From: Pseudarthrobacter phenanthrenivorans
Lineage (GTDB): Bacteria > Actinomycetota > Actinomycetes > Actinomycetales > Micrococcaceae
DNA length: 37,713 nucleotides
Assembly (NCBI RefSeq): GCF_000813845.1
Contig: NZ_JWTB01000006.1
Span: 1-37,713 of the forward strand
Direction: 5' to 3'
Below the pieces are notes generated by a model. That model was not told the origin of the DNA and ran no database searches. It saw only the letters and a program-made list of their open reading frames with translations. The stretch's first letter is position 1. The number at the start of each line of letters is the position of its first letter. The translations under genes were made by a program, and so were the position numbers. Of the stretch, positions 1 through 7,911 are shown piece by piece.

Positions 1-42
1 ACCACCATCAATAACGTGGTCAGGAAGGGGAGTATTAGTCAT
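1..42 (-). CDS. N-terminus of a truncated gene, possibly an asparagine/amino-acid permease
   Basis: An ATG at 42 opens a frame that runs off the window edge after 14 codons (begins MTNTPLPDHVIDGG). An AAGGA Shine-Dalgarno lies 7 nt upstream and the aspartate ammonia-lyase stop is only 36 nt upstream on the same strand, so it is the next gene of the asparagine operon. An acidic start ending in a DHVIDGG-like stretch is common in APC-family AnsP-type amino-acid permeases of Arthrobacter, and an asparagine permease would suit the operon. That identity is inference from 14 residues and context only. Confidence 0.45.
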   Translation of the reverse strand, partial: MTNTPLPDHVIDGG

Positions 43-78
43 GGGGGTGTCCTTACAGACGGGGGATGTTGGGGACTT

Positions 79-1509
79 CTACTTGCTGAGGTTGGCTAGG
101 CGTTCGGGGCTAAGGAGTTCCTGGAGCTGGGCATCGGTGAGGAGTCCGTGCTCGAGGACGAGTTCGGCCACGCCCTTGCCGGTGGCAAGTGCTTCCTGCG
201 CGATGGCAGTTGCGGTGGCGTAGCCGAGGTGGGGATTCAAGGCGGTGACCAGCCCGATGGACTGTTCCACGGTCCGGCGAAGGTGGTCGGTGTTGGCGGT
301 GATTCCACGGATGCAGCGCGACGTAAGGGTGCGGCAGGCTGCCTCGAGGTGGGAGATGCTCTTGTGGAGGCTGTGGACGATGATGGGTTCGAAGGCGTTG
401 AGCTGGAGTTGTCCGGCTTCGGCGGCCATGGTGATGGTGACGTCGTTGCCGATGACCTCGTACGCCACCTGGGAGACCACTTCCGGGATGACCGGGTTGA
501 TCTTGCCGGGCATGATGGAGGATCCGGACTGCACGGCGGGCAGGTTGATTTCGCCGAAGCCGGCACGCGGGCCTGAGGAGAGCAGGCGCAGGTCGTTGCA
601 GATCTTGGACAGCTTGACGGCCACCCGCTTCAGCACGCCGGACAGGTGCACGAAGGCGCCCACGTCCTGGGTGGCCTCAATCAGGTCCACGGCGGTGACC
701 AGGGGCAGCCCGGTGATCCCGGCAAGGTGCCGGCAGGCGGCCTCCGCGTAGCCGGCAGGAGCGTTCAAGCCGGTGCCAATGGCCGTGGCGCCGAGGTTGA
801 TCTCGTGGATCAGCAGCTCGGCCTCCGCCAGTCGCAGCCGGTCCTCGCCGATCGTGACGGCGTAGCTGCCGAACTCCTGGCCGAGGGTCATCGGCACGGC
901 GTCCTGCAGCTGGGTGCGCCCCATTTTCACCACGGTGCGGAACTCCATGGCCTTGGCGGCGCAGGCATCCTCGAGTTCCTCGAGTGCTGCCAGCAGTTCC
1001 CGGGCGGCGAAGATGGTGCCCAGCTTGACGGCGGTGGGGTACACGTCGTTGGTGGACTGGCTGAGGTTGACGTGGTCGTTGGGGTGCAGCCGCGCGTAGT
1101 CGCCCTTGGGGTGGCCCAGGATTTCCAGGGCACGGTTGGCGATGACCTCATTGGCGTTCATGTTCGACGACGTCCCGGCACCGCCCTGGACGACGTCCAC
1201 CACGAACTGGTCGGCAAGCCGGCCGGCCATGACATCCTGGCAGGCCTGCTCGATGGCATTGGCACGTTCGGGGTCCAGGAGGCCGAGTTCCCGGTTGGTC
1301 CGGGCGGCAGCCAGTTTCACGGCGGCCAGTCCGCGGACCAGGTGCATGTTGGAGGACAGCTTCTGGCCGGTGATGGGGAAATTCTCCACCGCGCGGAGCG
1401 TGTGTACGCCCCAGTAGGCGTCGGCGGGCACGTTCCGGTCGCCGAGCAGGTCATGTTCCGACCTGGTCGGCGCCGTGGGGGCGTCCGCGGTTGTGTCAAT
1501 GATGGTCAT
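79..1509 (-). CDS. aspA: Aspartate ammonia-lyase
   Basis: Cytosolic tetrameric enzyme that deaminates L-aspartate to fumarate and ammonia. The protein (476 aa) has the fumarase/aspartase superfamily blocks: GTSSNMNANE near residues 112-121, HPNDHVNLSQSTND near 143-156, and the catalytic SS loop GSSIMPGKINPV near 329-340 that carries the active-site Ser. Length is normal for the family. The frame also has a GTG at 1521 that overlaps the asparaginase stop (GTGA), but the ATG at 1509 has a GAGGA Shine-Dalgarno 5 nt upstream and is preferred. It follows the asparaginase gene directly, so asparagine is taken through aspartate to fumarate. Fumarase class II is the alternative, but the operon and the TSSNMNANE block favour aspartase. 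Confidence 0.93.
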   Translation of the reverse strand: MTIIDTTADAPTAPTRSEHDLLGDRNVPADAYWGVHTLRAVENFPITGQKLSSNMHLVRGLAAVKLAAARTNRELGLLDPERANAIEQACQDVMAGRLADQFVVDVVQGGAGTSSNMNANEVIANRALEILGHPKGDYARLHPNDHVNLSQSTNDVYPTAVKLGTIFAARELLAALEELEDACAAKAMEFRTVVKMGRTQLQDAVPMTLGQEFGSYAVTIGEDRLRLAEAELLIHEINLGATAIGTGLNAPAGYAEAACRHLAGITGLPLVTAVDLIEATQDVGAFVHLSGVLKRVAVKLSKICNDLRLLSSGPRAGFGEINLPAVQSGSSIMPGKINPVIPEVVSQVAYEVIGNDVTITMAAEAGQLQLNAFEPIIVHSLHKSISHLEAACRTLTSRCIRGITANTDHLRRTVEQSIGLVTALNPHLGYATATAIAQEALATGKGVAELVLEHGLLTDAQLQELLSPERLANLSK

Positions 1510-1517
1510 GGGTGTCC

Positions 1518-2567
1518 TCACAGGGCTTCGTTGTCGGGCGTGGACTGGTTGGTGTTCAGGAAATCGGTGGCCAGGAGCTGGCCCACCGGGTGGCCGCCGC
1601 CAAGTACAGGGGCGGTGGCGATGCCGGCGAGCGGATCGGTGTCCACGCCCAGGGCAGCCAGCAGGTGGACGGTGGCGGGCATCCGGGCGCGGTCGCCGCC
1701 GTCGGAAATCTTGACGGCCACGGCGCTGCCGTCGGCCAGCCCCACCAGCTGGACGCCCTCAAAGCCGTCCTTGGCCACTGCGCCGGGCAGCAGGCGCATC
1801 AGGCCGGTGACGTCGCGGCCTTCCCCGGCCACCATGACCGGGTGCTGCTGCATGGCAAGCCCGACGGCGGCTTCCGGGCTGCCGTCGTCGAGCGCCGCAG
1901 CCCGGGCGATCCGGCCGAAACCGCGCGCCATACCGCGCAGGGTAAGGGCGAAAAGCGGGGTGCCGCAGCCATCGGTGCTCACGGCGGCCGGTTCCTCGCC
2001 GGTGAGCTCGCTGACGGTCTGGCGCACCAGCTGCTGCAGTGGGTGGGACGGTTCCAGGTATCCCTGCACGGGCCAGCCGTTAATAACGCAGGTGGCCGCC
2101 ATGGCGGCATGCTTTCCGGAGCAGTTCTGGGTGATTTGGCTGGCGCTGCCCCCGTTGCGGAGCCAGTCCTCACGCTCGGCGGTGCCGTAGGGGAGGTCCG
2201 TGCTGTTTTCCAGGTCGGTGGGGGCAAGCCCCTGCAGTTCGAGGATCCGCAGGGCTCCGTCCCGGTGTTCGGCAGCACCGGAATGGCTCGCGGCGGCCAG
2301 GGCCAGGAGGTCGGCAGGCAGTTCGAGCCCGGCGCGGACCATGGCCACGGCCTGGAAGGGCTTGAGGGCAGAACGGGGATAGAAAGGTGCCATGGGATCA
2401 CCCGCGGTTGCCGCCACCGAACCGACAGCCGAGAGGGCAACCGCGGAGCCGTAGTGGACGCTTTCCACCAGGCCGTCGCGGATGGCGGCCACCAGGGGCG
2501 TGTGCTGCGGCAGGGCCAGCTGGGCCGGGGCAGCGGTGTGGGCAGCAGAAGACACAGGGGATGGCAT
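1518..2567 (-). CDS. Class 3 (Rhizobium etli type) L-asparaginase
   Basis: Hydrolyses L-asparagine to aspartate and ammonia. The 349-residue protein belongs to the Asparaginase_II family, whose structural model is the inducible R. etli enzyme. The expected residues are visible: the Ser-x-x-Lys pair S66/K69 in RSALKPFQ, the metal-binding C149 and K152 in CSGKHAAM, and C201 in STDGCGTP. Spacing between them closely follows the R. etli enzyme. The frame is open further upstream, but the ATG at 2567 is preceded by AAGGAC, a good Shine-Dalgarno, and the upstream extension is low-complexity Ser/Pro/Thr. It lies 31 nt after the GntR regulator and its stop abuts aspA, indicating one transcript. There is no signal peptide, so a cytoplasmic enzyme is expected. 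Confidence 0.9.
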   Translation of the reverse strand: MPSPVSSAAHTAAPAQLALPQHTPLVAAIRDGLVESVHYGSAVALSAVGSVAATAGDPMAPFYPRSALKPFQAVAMVRAGLELPADLLALAAASHSGAAEHRDGALRILELQGLAPTDLENSTDLPYGTAEREDWLRNGGSASQITQNCSGKHAAMAATCVINGWPVQGYLEPSHPLQQLVRQTVSELTGEEPAAVSTDGCGTPLFALTLRGMARGFGRIARAAALDDGSPEAAVGLAMQQHPVMVAGEGRDVTGLMRLLPGAVAKDGFEGVQLVGLADGSAVAVKISDGGDRARMPATVHLLAALGVDTDPLAGIATAPVLGGGHPVGQLLATDFLNTNQSTPDNEAL

Positions 2568-2598
2568 GGGGTCCTTGGAAGGGTTGGTTTGGATCTGG

Positions 2599-3306
2599 CT
2601 AGTTGTTGAGGATGGAGTCCAGGGCAGCGCCCACGGCTTCAAGGTGGTGGGCCATGGCGGCCCGGGCGTTCTCTGCGGAACCGGCCTCGATGGCGGCGAG
2701 GATCTGCTGGTGCTCCACATCGGATGCGTGCTGACGGTCTGCCACCATGTTCAACGTCTCGGACTGGTGGGCCAGCGCGTCCCTGATGTCAGCCACAACG
2801 CTTGCGAACACCTTGTTGCCGCTGGCGCGGGCGATCGTGGCGTGGAAGCTGGAGTCCAGGGCAACCCAGGATTCAGGATCAGTTTCCGTGGCCATGGCGG
2901 CGACTATCCCGCGGAGGATCTCCAGTTCCTCCGGTGTGCGCCGTTCGGCAGCCAGGCCGGCGGCGGGAACCTCGATGTGCGGGCGGGCTTCCGTGAGGTC
3001 GCGCGCCGAATAGTGCCCCAAGGTAAGGTCGTTGGCCACCTTGCTGGCAATAACGAATGTACCTTTGCCGGTCCTGGTGACCGTGAGCCCCAGGGCGGTG
3101 CAGGAACGGAGGGCTTCCCGGATGACCGAGCGGCTGACCCCGTACTGCTGGGACAGGGTGGCTTCCGAGCTGAGCTTGCTTCCCACAGGAATCGCGCCGG
3201 ACTCGATGTCCTCACGGATGGCGTTGAACACCGCCTCGGCAGCGCTTAGCCGGGCGAGGGGACGGAATACAGGCTGTCCTGCTGTCCGGCTGTCTGACAG
3301 GTTCAC
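2599..3306 (-). CDS. GntR/FadR-family transcriptional regulator of the asparagine operon
   Basis: A 235-residue DNA-binding regulator. An N-terminal winged helix-turn-helix (about 22-88, with SKLSSEATLSQQYGVSRSVIREALR) is followed by an all-helical FCD domain (about 100-228). Candidate metal/ligand residues of the FCD fold are seen: Asp and His in LDSSFHATIARASGN, His in VEHQQIL and His in AMAHHLEA. It is the first gene of the operon with asparaginase and aspartase, so its effector is probably aspartate, asparagine or fumarate (inference). The GTG at 3306 has no Shine-Dalgarno but lies exactly 6 nt after a CATATT -10 box with a perfect TTGACA -35, so it is probably translated from a leaderless mRNA. 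Confidence 0.88.
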   Translation of the reverse strand: MNLSDSRTAGQPVFRPLARLSAAEAVFNAIREDIESGAIPVGSKLSSEATLSQQYGVSRSVIREALRSCTALGLTVTRTGKGTFVIASKVANDLTLGHYSARDLTEARPHIEVPAAGLAAERRTPEELEILRGIVAAMATETDPESWVALDSSFHATIARASGNKVFASVVADIRDALAHQSETLNMVADRQHASDVEHQQILAAIEAGSAENARAAMAHHLEAVGAALDSILNN

Positions 3307-3312
3307 GCTTTA

Positions 3313-3341
3313 AATATGGCACTGGTCACAGTTGCTGTCAA
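3313..3341 (-). promoter_or_regulatory. Promoter of the gntR-asparaginase-aspA operon with embedded inverted repeat
   Basis: On the minus strand, TTGACA (3341-3336), a 17-nt spacer and CATATT (3318-3313) form a near-consensus housekeeping promoter. Six nt follow before the GTG of gntR, so transcription should begin at the start codon. The spacer and -35 contain ACAG-TTG-CTGT (3327-3337), extended by a T/A pair, which is a candidate site for autorepression by the GntR protein. Confidence 0.65.
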
Positions 3342-3344
3342 ACC

Positions 3345-3983
3345 CTAATCGTCCTGGTGCCCGGCAGCGGCCCGTCTCCGCTGCTTCCGCCGGCGTCTGC
3401 GGAGGTGCCAGACCACCAGTCCTGCAAGCACCACCGCAGCGATTACGACGGCGAGATCCCGGCCCACAGCCTGGGAGACGGCCTCGTAGGAGTTGCCGGC
3501 AAGGAAGCCCAACAGGACGAAGCCGGTGCCCCACACCAGGCCGCCCGTCGCATTCCACACCAGGAAGCGGCCGTAGGGCATGCGCGAGGTGCCGGCCAGC
3601 GCAGGCATGACGGCGCGGAAGAAGGCTGTGAAGCGGCCCAGGAAAACAGCGGAACCGCCCTTGCGGCGCAGGAAGTCCTGGGCGTTCCCAAGCCGCTCCG
3701 AGTGCCGGCTCAGGGCCCTGGACTTAATGATGCGGGTGCCCAGGTGCTTTCCCACTTCGTAGCCAACGCTGTCCCCGATGATGGCGGCAGCCACCACCAC
3801 GGCCATCATCACGCCGAGCTGCACTTCGCCCCGGCTGGCCACCACTCCGCCGAGGACGGCCGCCGTTTCCCCCGGAATCACAAAGCCGACGAACAGGGCA
3901 TCCTCGGCGAAGACCAGGCAAAAGACGGCGATGTACGCCACGAGCGGGCTGACGTTCAGGAGGCCGTCAATGAAGCCCGTCAT
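3345..3983 (-). CDS. DedA-family integral membrane protein
   Basis: A 212-residue polytopic protein of the DedA/VTT (SNARE-associated) family, linked in other bacteria to membrane homeostasis and to flipping or recycling of lipid carriers. Family signs include an N-terminal amphipathic start, FAEDALFVGFVIPGE near residues 25-39, the GDSVGYEVGKHLG block near 70-82, and FLGRFTAFFRAVMPALAGTSRMPYGRF near 113-139 with the conserved Arg residues. Four or more hydrophobic segments are evident, and the C-terminus is a strongly basic Arg/Lys tail. It starts 9 nt after the PAP2 phosphatase stop, so the two are probably cotranscribed. A joint role in undecaprenyl-phosphate or phospholipid recycling is inference. 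Confidence 0.88.
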   Translation of the reverse strand: MTGFIDGLLNVSPLVAYIAVFCLVFAEDALFVGFVIPGETAAVLGGVVASRGEVQLGVMMAVVVAAAIIGDSVGYEVGKHLGTRIIKSRALSRHSERLGNAQDFLRRKGGSAVFLGRFTAFFRAVMPALAGTSRMPYGRFLVWNATGGLVWGTGFVLLGFLAGNSYEAVSQAVGRDLAVVIAAVVLAGLVVWHLRRRRRKQRRRAAAGHQDD

Positions 3984-3992
3984 GGCGGCGGG

Positions 3993-4751
3993 TCAGCCTT
4001 GGGGAGCCGGAACCGGTCCCAGCTTTGCCAGGAACGGCACCTTGGCCAGGACTGACAGGCCAAACCTGTTCCACAGCCCGGTGAGGAAGGCAGCCCCCGT
4101 GGCTGCGGTGAGGAAGGAGGCCGTGACATCCGTTGGATAGTGCACGCCGAGGTAGACGCGCGAGAAAGCGACGGCCAGCGCCACGACGATTCCCAGGATG
4201 GCTGCCGGCCGCTGCCACCGTGTGCCGCGTGCCAGCAGGAAGATGGCGATGGCCAGTGCGGAGGCAAGGGCCACGTGCCCGCTGGGGAAGCTGTCGGTGC
4301 CCGGTTCGGGGATGAGCGGGTTGTACAGCGCCGTGGAGTCCGGCCGGTGCCTGGCCACAAGGACCTTGAACAGTTCACTGCTCACCCAGCCGCCGGCCGC
4401 CACGAGGCCGGTGGCCACGGCGTTCACGGGGCTGCGGCGCACCATCAGCAGGTAGAGGCACAGGGCGGCGATCATCAGCACACCGCCCGCGGGGCTGAAC
4501 ACCACGTTGATGACCATGGCCACGCCCGTCAGCGGGGCAGTGTGGTCGTGGCTCAGCTCGGCATCCACGGCCATGTCAGCCGACGTCAGTGGCGGGATGA
4601 ACCTCAGGGCAAGGCCGGCGGCCACGATCAGGATGGCCGCGGTCACGGGAACCGCTATCCAGTGCCGGAGCTGGGGGAGCACCGCCATGCGCACAGCCGC
4701 GTCGTCCTCGGGAGATGCTGGTTTTGGGGAACGGTTGGTAGGGGGCGTCAC
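3993..4751 (-). CDS. PAP2-family membrane phosphatase
   Basis: A 252-residue integral membrane phosphatase of the type that removes phosphate from lipid pyrophosphates or phosphatidic acid at the outer membrane face. All three catalytic blocks are present: K129-x6-RP (KVLVARHRP), PSGH at 156-159 with H159 as the acid/base, and SR-x5-H-x3-D (S197, R198, H204, D208) with the nucleophilic His. About five or six hydrophobic segments surround them. The start is the GTG at 4751; no clear Shine-Dalgarno is seen, and a CAGGCT hexamer 5 nt upstream could be a -10 box. DedA follows after 9 nt. The exact lipid substrate cannot be told from sequence. Confidence 0.88.
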   Translation of the reverse strand: MTPPTNRSPKPASPEDDAAVRMAVLPQLRHWIAVPVTAAILIVAAGLALRFIPPLTSADMAVDAELSHDHTAPLTGVAMVINVVFSPAGGVLMIAALCLYLLMVRRSPVNAVATGLVAAGGWVSSELFKVLVARHRPDSTALYNPLIPEPGTDSFPSGHVALASALAIAIFLLARGTRWQRPAAILGIVVALAVAFSRVYLGVHYPTDVTASFLTAATGAAFLTGLWNRFGLSVLAKVPFLAKLGPVPAPQG

Positions 4752-4832
4752 GGTTCAGCCTGGTTCTCTCGCCGGTCAGGGTACCTACGAGTATGCGCCT
4801 GTGCCGCTGGAAGAAACCTGTGAATACGCCCC

Positions 4833-5450
4833 CTAGAGGTGCTGGATGCCCGCCCGCTGCATCGCATCCCGATAGGTTTCCACGCTCTTGGCGAGCAGTT
4901 CTTCCTGCTTGGCCTCAGAAACAGCAAAGGCCCTGCCGCCGAGGGCGGAGGCCTTGTAAATTTTGATGCCGGCGTTCTTCAGTGACGAGTGGTACGTCTT
5001 CTCGAACAAGGTCAGGAACGTGGATGCATCCGTACCGTGCGCGATGATGGCCGAGACCCGGGAGTTGATTTTGAGGAACTGCCGGAACGGGCGCAGGCCG
5101 TCGGTCTTTTCCTGCACACTCAGGGCTGAGGGGCTGCCGCTCTCGCGGATCCAGGGATACGCGTTCCAGGGCATGACGTAGCGGGGGTCCAGCTCAGCCA
5201 GTTCGTAGATCTGGGTGGCCCGCCGGGCGGCCTCGTCGTCGTTGTTGTGGGAGACGAATCCGGATTCGGTCCCCTTGCCCGGGCTGGCCTGGAGGCTGAT
5301 GATCCTGCACTCATCCTCGTCGTGGATGGGGTCGATATAAGGGACAGTGGAACCGGGCTTCTTCTCCATCAGTTCATCGCACAGCTGGGTGACCTTTGCG
5401 ATGTTCGGTTCCTGTAGCAGGGCCTTTTTTTCGTCCCAATCAATTGTCAC
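4833..5450 (-). CDS. Uracil-DNA-glycosylase-superfamily protein
   Basis: A 205-residue cytosolic protein. The block around residues 46-100 resembles the uracil-DNA glycosylase fold as found in actinobacterial UDG-like proteins: a hydrophobic strand then ASPG (IISLQASPG), SGFVSHNNDDEAARRA, then a strand ending VMPWNAYPW. In related proteins this reads roughly LExPG...SGFxSxxNxDxTA...WNxxPW. The later IIAHGTDA near 138-145 fits the strand bearing the second catalytic motif, where a canonical enzyme has HPS or similar. I therefore expect a base-excision or nucleic-acid-binding role, but activity is uncertain because that second motif is atypical. The GTG start at 5450 has an AAGGGAG Shine-Dalgarno. 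It stands apart from its neighbours. Confidence 0.6.
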   Translation of the reverse strand: MTIDWDEKKALLQEPNIAKVTQLCDELMEKKPGSTVPYIDPIHDEDECRIISLQASPGKGTESGFVSHNNDDEAARRATQIYELAELDPRYVMPWNAYPWIRESGSPSALSVQEKTDGLRPFRQFLKINSRVSAIIAHGTDASTFLTLFEKTYHSSLKNAGIKIYKASALGGRAFAVSEAKQEELLAKSVETYRDAMQRAGIQHL

Positions 5451-5550
5451 GATTTCTCCCTTGGCAGCGAGGCGTCCAGAATCAGGCGTCCTATGTCACT
5501 CTACGCTTCCCACGGGAGGGCTGGGCATACCGAATTTTGCGGCAGCCGGC

Positions 5551-6432
5551 TTAGTGCCTGCCCCGGAGGTGCTGGTCGTGGAGCTGCTGGAGTTGTTCGT
5601 CCGTCAGTTCGTCGAATGCTCCGGCCTCGCGTTTATCGCTGTGCGAAAAGCGGACGAACATGAGGATGATCAGCGGCAGGTCCAGGACTTCGCAGATAAA
5701 CCACAGCAGGTTTCCGGCGAACTGCTGGTCCTGGATGGCGTCCCTGAACCACCACTGGGGATTGGGGACAGACATCGCATGATCCAGCACCTGGCCGTTG
5801 AGGCTCAGCAAAATCCCTGGAACCGCGTCGATCAGCAGCTCGATGAACACAAACATGAATTCCAGGGTCAGGTACGCACTGGACCGTTGGAAGTCCGACT
5901 CTTCGATGATGGGCAGCGCCATCAGCATCCCCAGAAGCGGGACCCCGAGGGTCAGAAGGGCGCCGGCCACCGGGTCGGTGCGCAGCGTGTAGAACGCCGG
6001 CGTGAGGAAGGTGGAAAAGAGCGCCAGCCCCAGCAGCGGCGCACCGAAGGAGTTGCTGATGAACCGGACCGGCCGGCTGGCGAGGACGGCGTTCAAAGTT
6101 CGGATGCCCCTCGCGGGCAGTGCCGCCCGCGCAAGGGTGAGGGGCTTGCCCAGGCCTATGAGCAGCGGAACCACGAACAGCAGCAGGGAAACCTTGATGG
6201 TAAACGCCCACCGTTGCTGCGAGCCATAGACGCCTGTGAATCCGCAGGTCAGGACAACAAACGAGCCCATGCCCAGGACGTAAAAGGCCACGGCGCGCCA
6301 CACTGGCCAACGCTGGCCGCCGAGGGCAGCTGACCGGATACCCCACCCGTACAGGACGCCGGTCACGGCGACAAAAGCGGTGGCGGCCCAGTCGAGTTGC
6401 CAGGAGGAAATCAGGATCTCAAGGGGTGGCAC
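5551..6432 (-). CDS. CtaG/Caa3-type cytochrome c oxidase assembly membrane protein
   Basis: A 293-residue polytopic membrane protein resembling the Caa3_CtaG family, which in Bacillus is needed to assemble caa3 oxidase. In Actinobacteria the family is often implicated in copper handling or oxidase maturation. The sequence shows six or seven hydrophobic segments, an early LDWAATAFVAVTGVLYGWGI segment, PLLIGLGKPLTLARAALP near 89-106, and FMFVFIELLIDAVPGILLSL near 193-212. A His/Gln-rich C-terminal tail (LTDEQLQQLHDQHLRGRH) could bind metal, though that is a guess. The GTG at 6432 overlaps the end of the HNH gene by 14 nt and lies 6 nt after TAACCT, a -10-like hexamer, so it may be leaderless. 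No Shine-Dalgarno is visible. Confidence 0.8.
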   Translation of the reverse strand: MPPLEILISSWQLDWAATAFVAVTGVLYGWGIRSAALGGQRWPVWRAVAFYVLGMGSFVVLTCGFTGVYGSQQRWAFTIKVSLLLFVVPLLIGLGKPLTLARAALPARGIRTLNAVLASRPVRFISNSFGAPLLGLALFSTFLTPAFYTLRTDPVAGALLTLGVPLLGMLMALPIIEESDFQRSSAYLTLEFMFVFIELLIDAVPGILLSLNGQVLDHAMSVPNPQWWFRDAIQDQQFAGNLLWFICEVLDLPLIILMFVRFSHSDKREAGAFDELTDEQLQQLHDQHLRGRH

Positions 6433-7810
6433 GCGCCAAGGTTAGCCGCCGTTTCTGGGAGCTGCATGATTGTGCGCCTCCCGCAAGCGGGGCCCCGGGG
6501 AGTGGTGGGGCGGTGGAGTGGTAGGTGTGGCCGGTTGGGGTGGTGGTGGCCACGGTGTGCCGTGGTCCGGGGACTGGTTTCGTGGTCCAGCCGGGTGTTT
6601 CTTTGGTGTGGTTGCAGGCCTCGCAGAGGCCTTGGCCGTTGGCGGTGGTGGTGGGTCCGCCGTTGTGCCAAGCGGTGATGTGGTCGTGGTGCCGGATCGG
6701 AGCGTCGCAGTACGGGGTCCGGCATGTGTCGTCACGGACCTGGAGGAAGCGTTTCAGGTTGGGCGGGAAGAGCCGGGCTGTGGAATCCATCGCCACCAGC
6801 TCCCCGGCGCCGGGGGCGGTGTAGAGGCGTCGGACCCAGAGGCTGAGTTCGTGGCTTTCTGCATGACTGAGGGCCAGGTTCCGGGCGGTTGCTGCCGGGA
6901 TGGTGCCGTAGCCGGGGAGCCGTGCGGGTTCGGCGTCGGCCTGCAGGAGGGTGCGGTCGGTCAGGACGAGCTGGATCTCCACCCCGCTCACACCACCCGG
7001 GGTCCCGGTGACGCGTTCGACGAGGGTGTCCGCCATGACCTGCCCCCGGGACCGCTCGTCTCCACGGTTTCGGGCCGTGTCGGCATCACGGGACAACGCG
7101 GCGAAGGCGGCGACGCCCTGGGCGGCGGGCAGCAGCGCGGTCAGGTAGGTCATGGTGTCCGGGGCCGGGCGCAGGCTCACGGTCCGCTCCGTAACGGCCC
7201 GTGCGGCCCGTTTCGCGACGGAGACAGGATCCCGCCGGTACGCGGCGGCCCGGACCGCGGCGATGATGGCCTTGTCTCCCATCCCGTCCAGGGCCCCGGT
7301 GTCGGCGGCGAGTTCCTCATCCACCCCGGCCCGGTCCCCGGGCGACAGGCAGATGGTGTCCTTCACGATCAGGGTGGCACGCCACTCATTGACCAACCCG
7401 GCACGGAACGCGGCAAACGTATGCGGCATCCCGGTCAGGGCCTTAGCCAGGCCCAGCAGCCGGGACGCCCTGGCCGGTGACTCCCGCCGGGCCAACGCGA
7501 TCTGCGCCGCGACGCCGGCTCCCTGCTCATCGGCCGGGACCCCAGCATCGGTCTGCTCCTGCCTCTGGGATAGATCGAAGGCGACGGAAATTCCGGCTTG
7601 CCGGGCACCGGCCACGCACTTCAGGTCCTCCAGGCCGCGGATCTGGTTGATCTTCCCGGCATCATCGCCGGCCATGGGAACACGAGCCAAAAGCTCAAGA
7701 ACATCATCAATGGAAGGTGTGGCGGGCGGGTATGGCGTGGCACCAACAGCAGACAGTCCGGCATATCGCACCGCCCGTTGTACTCCTGCCGTCCTCAAAA
7801 CCGCTTCCAT
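6419..7810 (-). CDS. DUF222 domain HNH endonuclease (REP13E12-like)
   Basis: A 463-residue protein: an N-terminal DUF222 helical region (about 1-310) and a C-terminal HNH nuclease domain. The metal/catalytic motif reads HHDHITAWHNGG at 374-385, followed by the N-containing loop NGQGLCEACNHTKE and an earlier CRTPYCDA pair that would complete a zinc site. Such proteins occur in many near-identical copies in mycobacteria (13E12 repeat family) and Arthrobacter; their biological role is unsettled and some copies behave as mobile sequences. The ATG at 7810 was chosen over the upstream GTG at 7849 because GGGAGG lies 8 nt before it. The gene looks intact. No inverted terminal repeats were noticed. 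Confidence 0.88.
   Translation of the reverse strand: MEAVLRTAGVQRAVRYAGLSAVGATPYPPATPSIDDVLELLARVPMAGDDAGKINQIRGLEDLKCVAGARQAGISVAFDLSQRQEQTDAGVPADEQGAGVAAQIALARRESPARASRLLGLAKALTGMPHTFAAFRAGLVNEWRATLIVKDTICLSPGDRAGVDEELAADTGALDGMGDKAIIAAVRAAAYRRDPVSVAKRAARAVTERTVSLRPAPDTMTYLTALLPAAQGVAAFAALSRDADTARNRGDERSRGQVMADTLVERVTGTPGGVSGVEIQLVLTDRTLLQADAEPARLPGYGTIPAATARNLALSHAESHELSLWVRRLYTAPGAGELVAMDSTARLFPPNLKRFLQVRDDTCRTPYCDAPIRHHDHITAWHNGGPTTTANGQGLCEACNHTKETPGWTTKPVPGPRHTVATTTPTGHTYHSTAPPLPGAPLAGGAQSCSSQKRRLTLARATP
6439..6444 (-). promoter_or_regulatory. -10 box (TAACCT) for the CtaG-like gene
   Basis: TAACCT on the minus strand lies 6 nt upstream of the GTG at 6432, the distance expected for a leaderless transcript. 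The -35 region is weak (TGCAGC at 16 nt spacing). The element sits inside the 3' end of the upstream HNH gene. Confidence 0.4.
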
Positions 7811-7911
7811 GACCAAAGCCTCCCAGCAGGGTGTGACAATCCCGGCCACCCAAGGTCCCTATGTGGAAAACGCAACGCAGCAGCGGCCCGGGCCTTGGTG
7901 TTCAATGAATT

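Noticed and set aside
646..2190. Long plus-strand open frame opposite aspA and the asparaginase (514 codons)
   Set aside because: High-GC mirror frame of two well-supported genes; the translation is Gly/Val/His-rich with no recognisable family.
2568..2720. N-terminal extension of the asparaginase by 51 residues
   Set aside because: It overlaps the GntR gene end, is low-complexity, and the ATG at 2567 has a good Shine-Dalgarno.
6470..7480. Plus-strand open frame opposite the HNH gene (336 codons)
   Set aside because: Gly/Val-rich shadow frame; the HNH gene is the real one.
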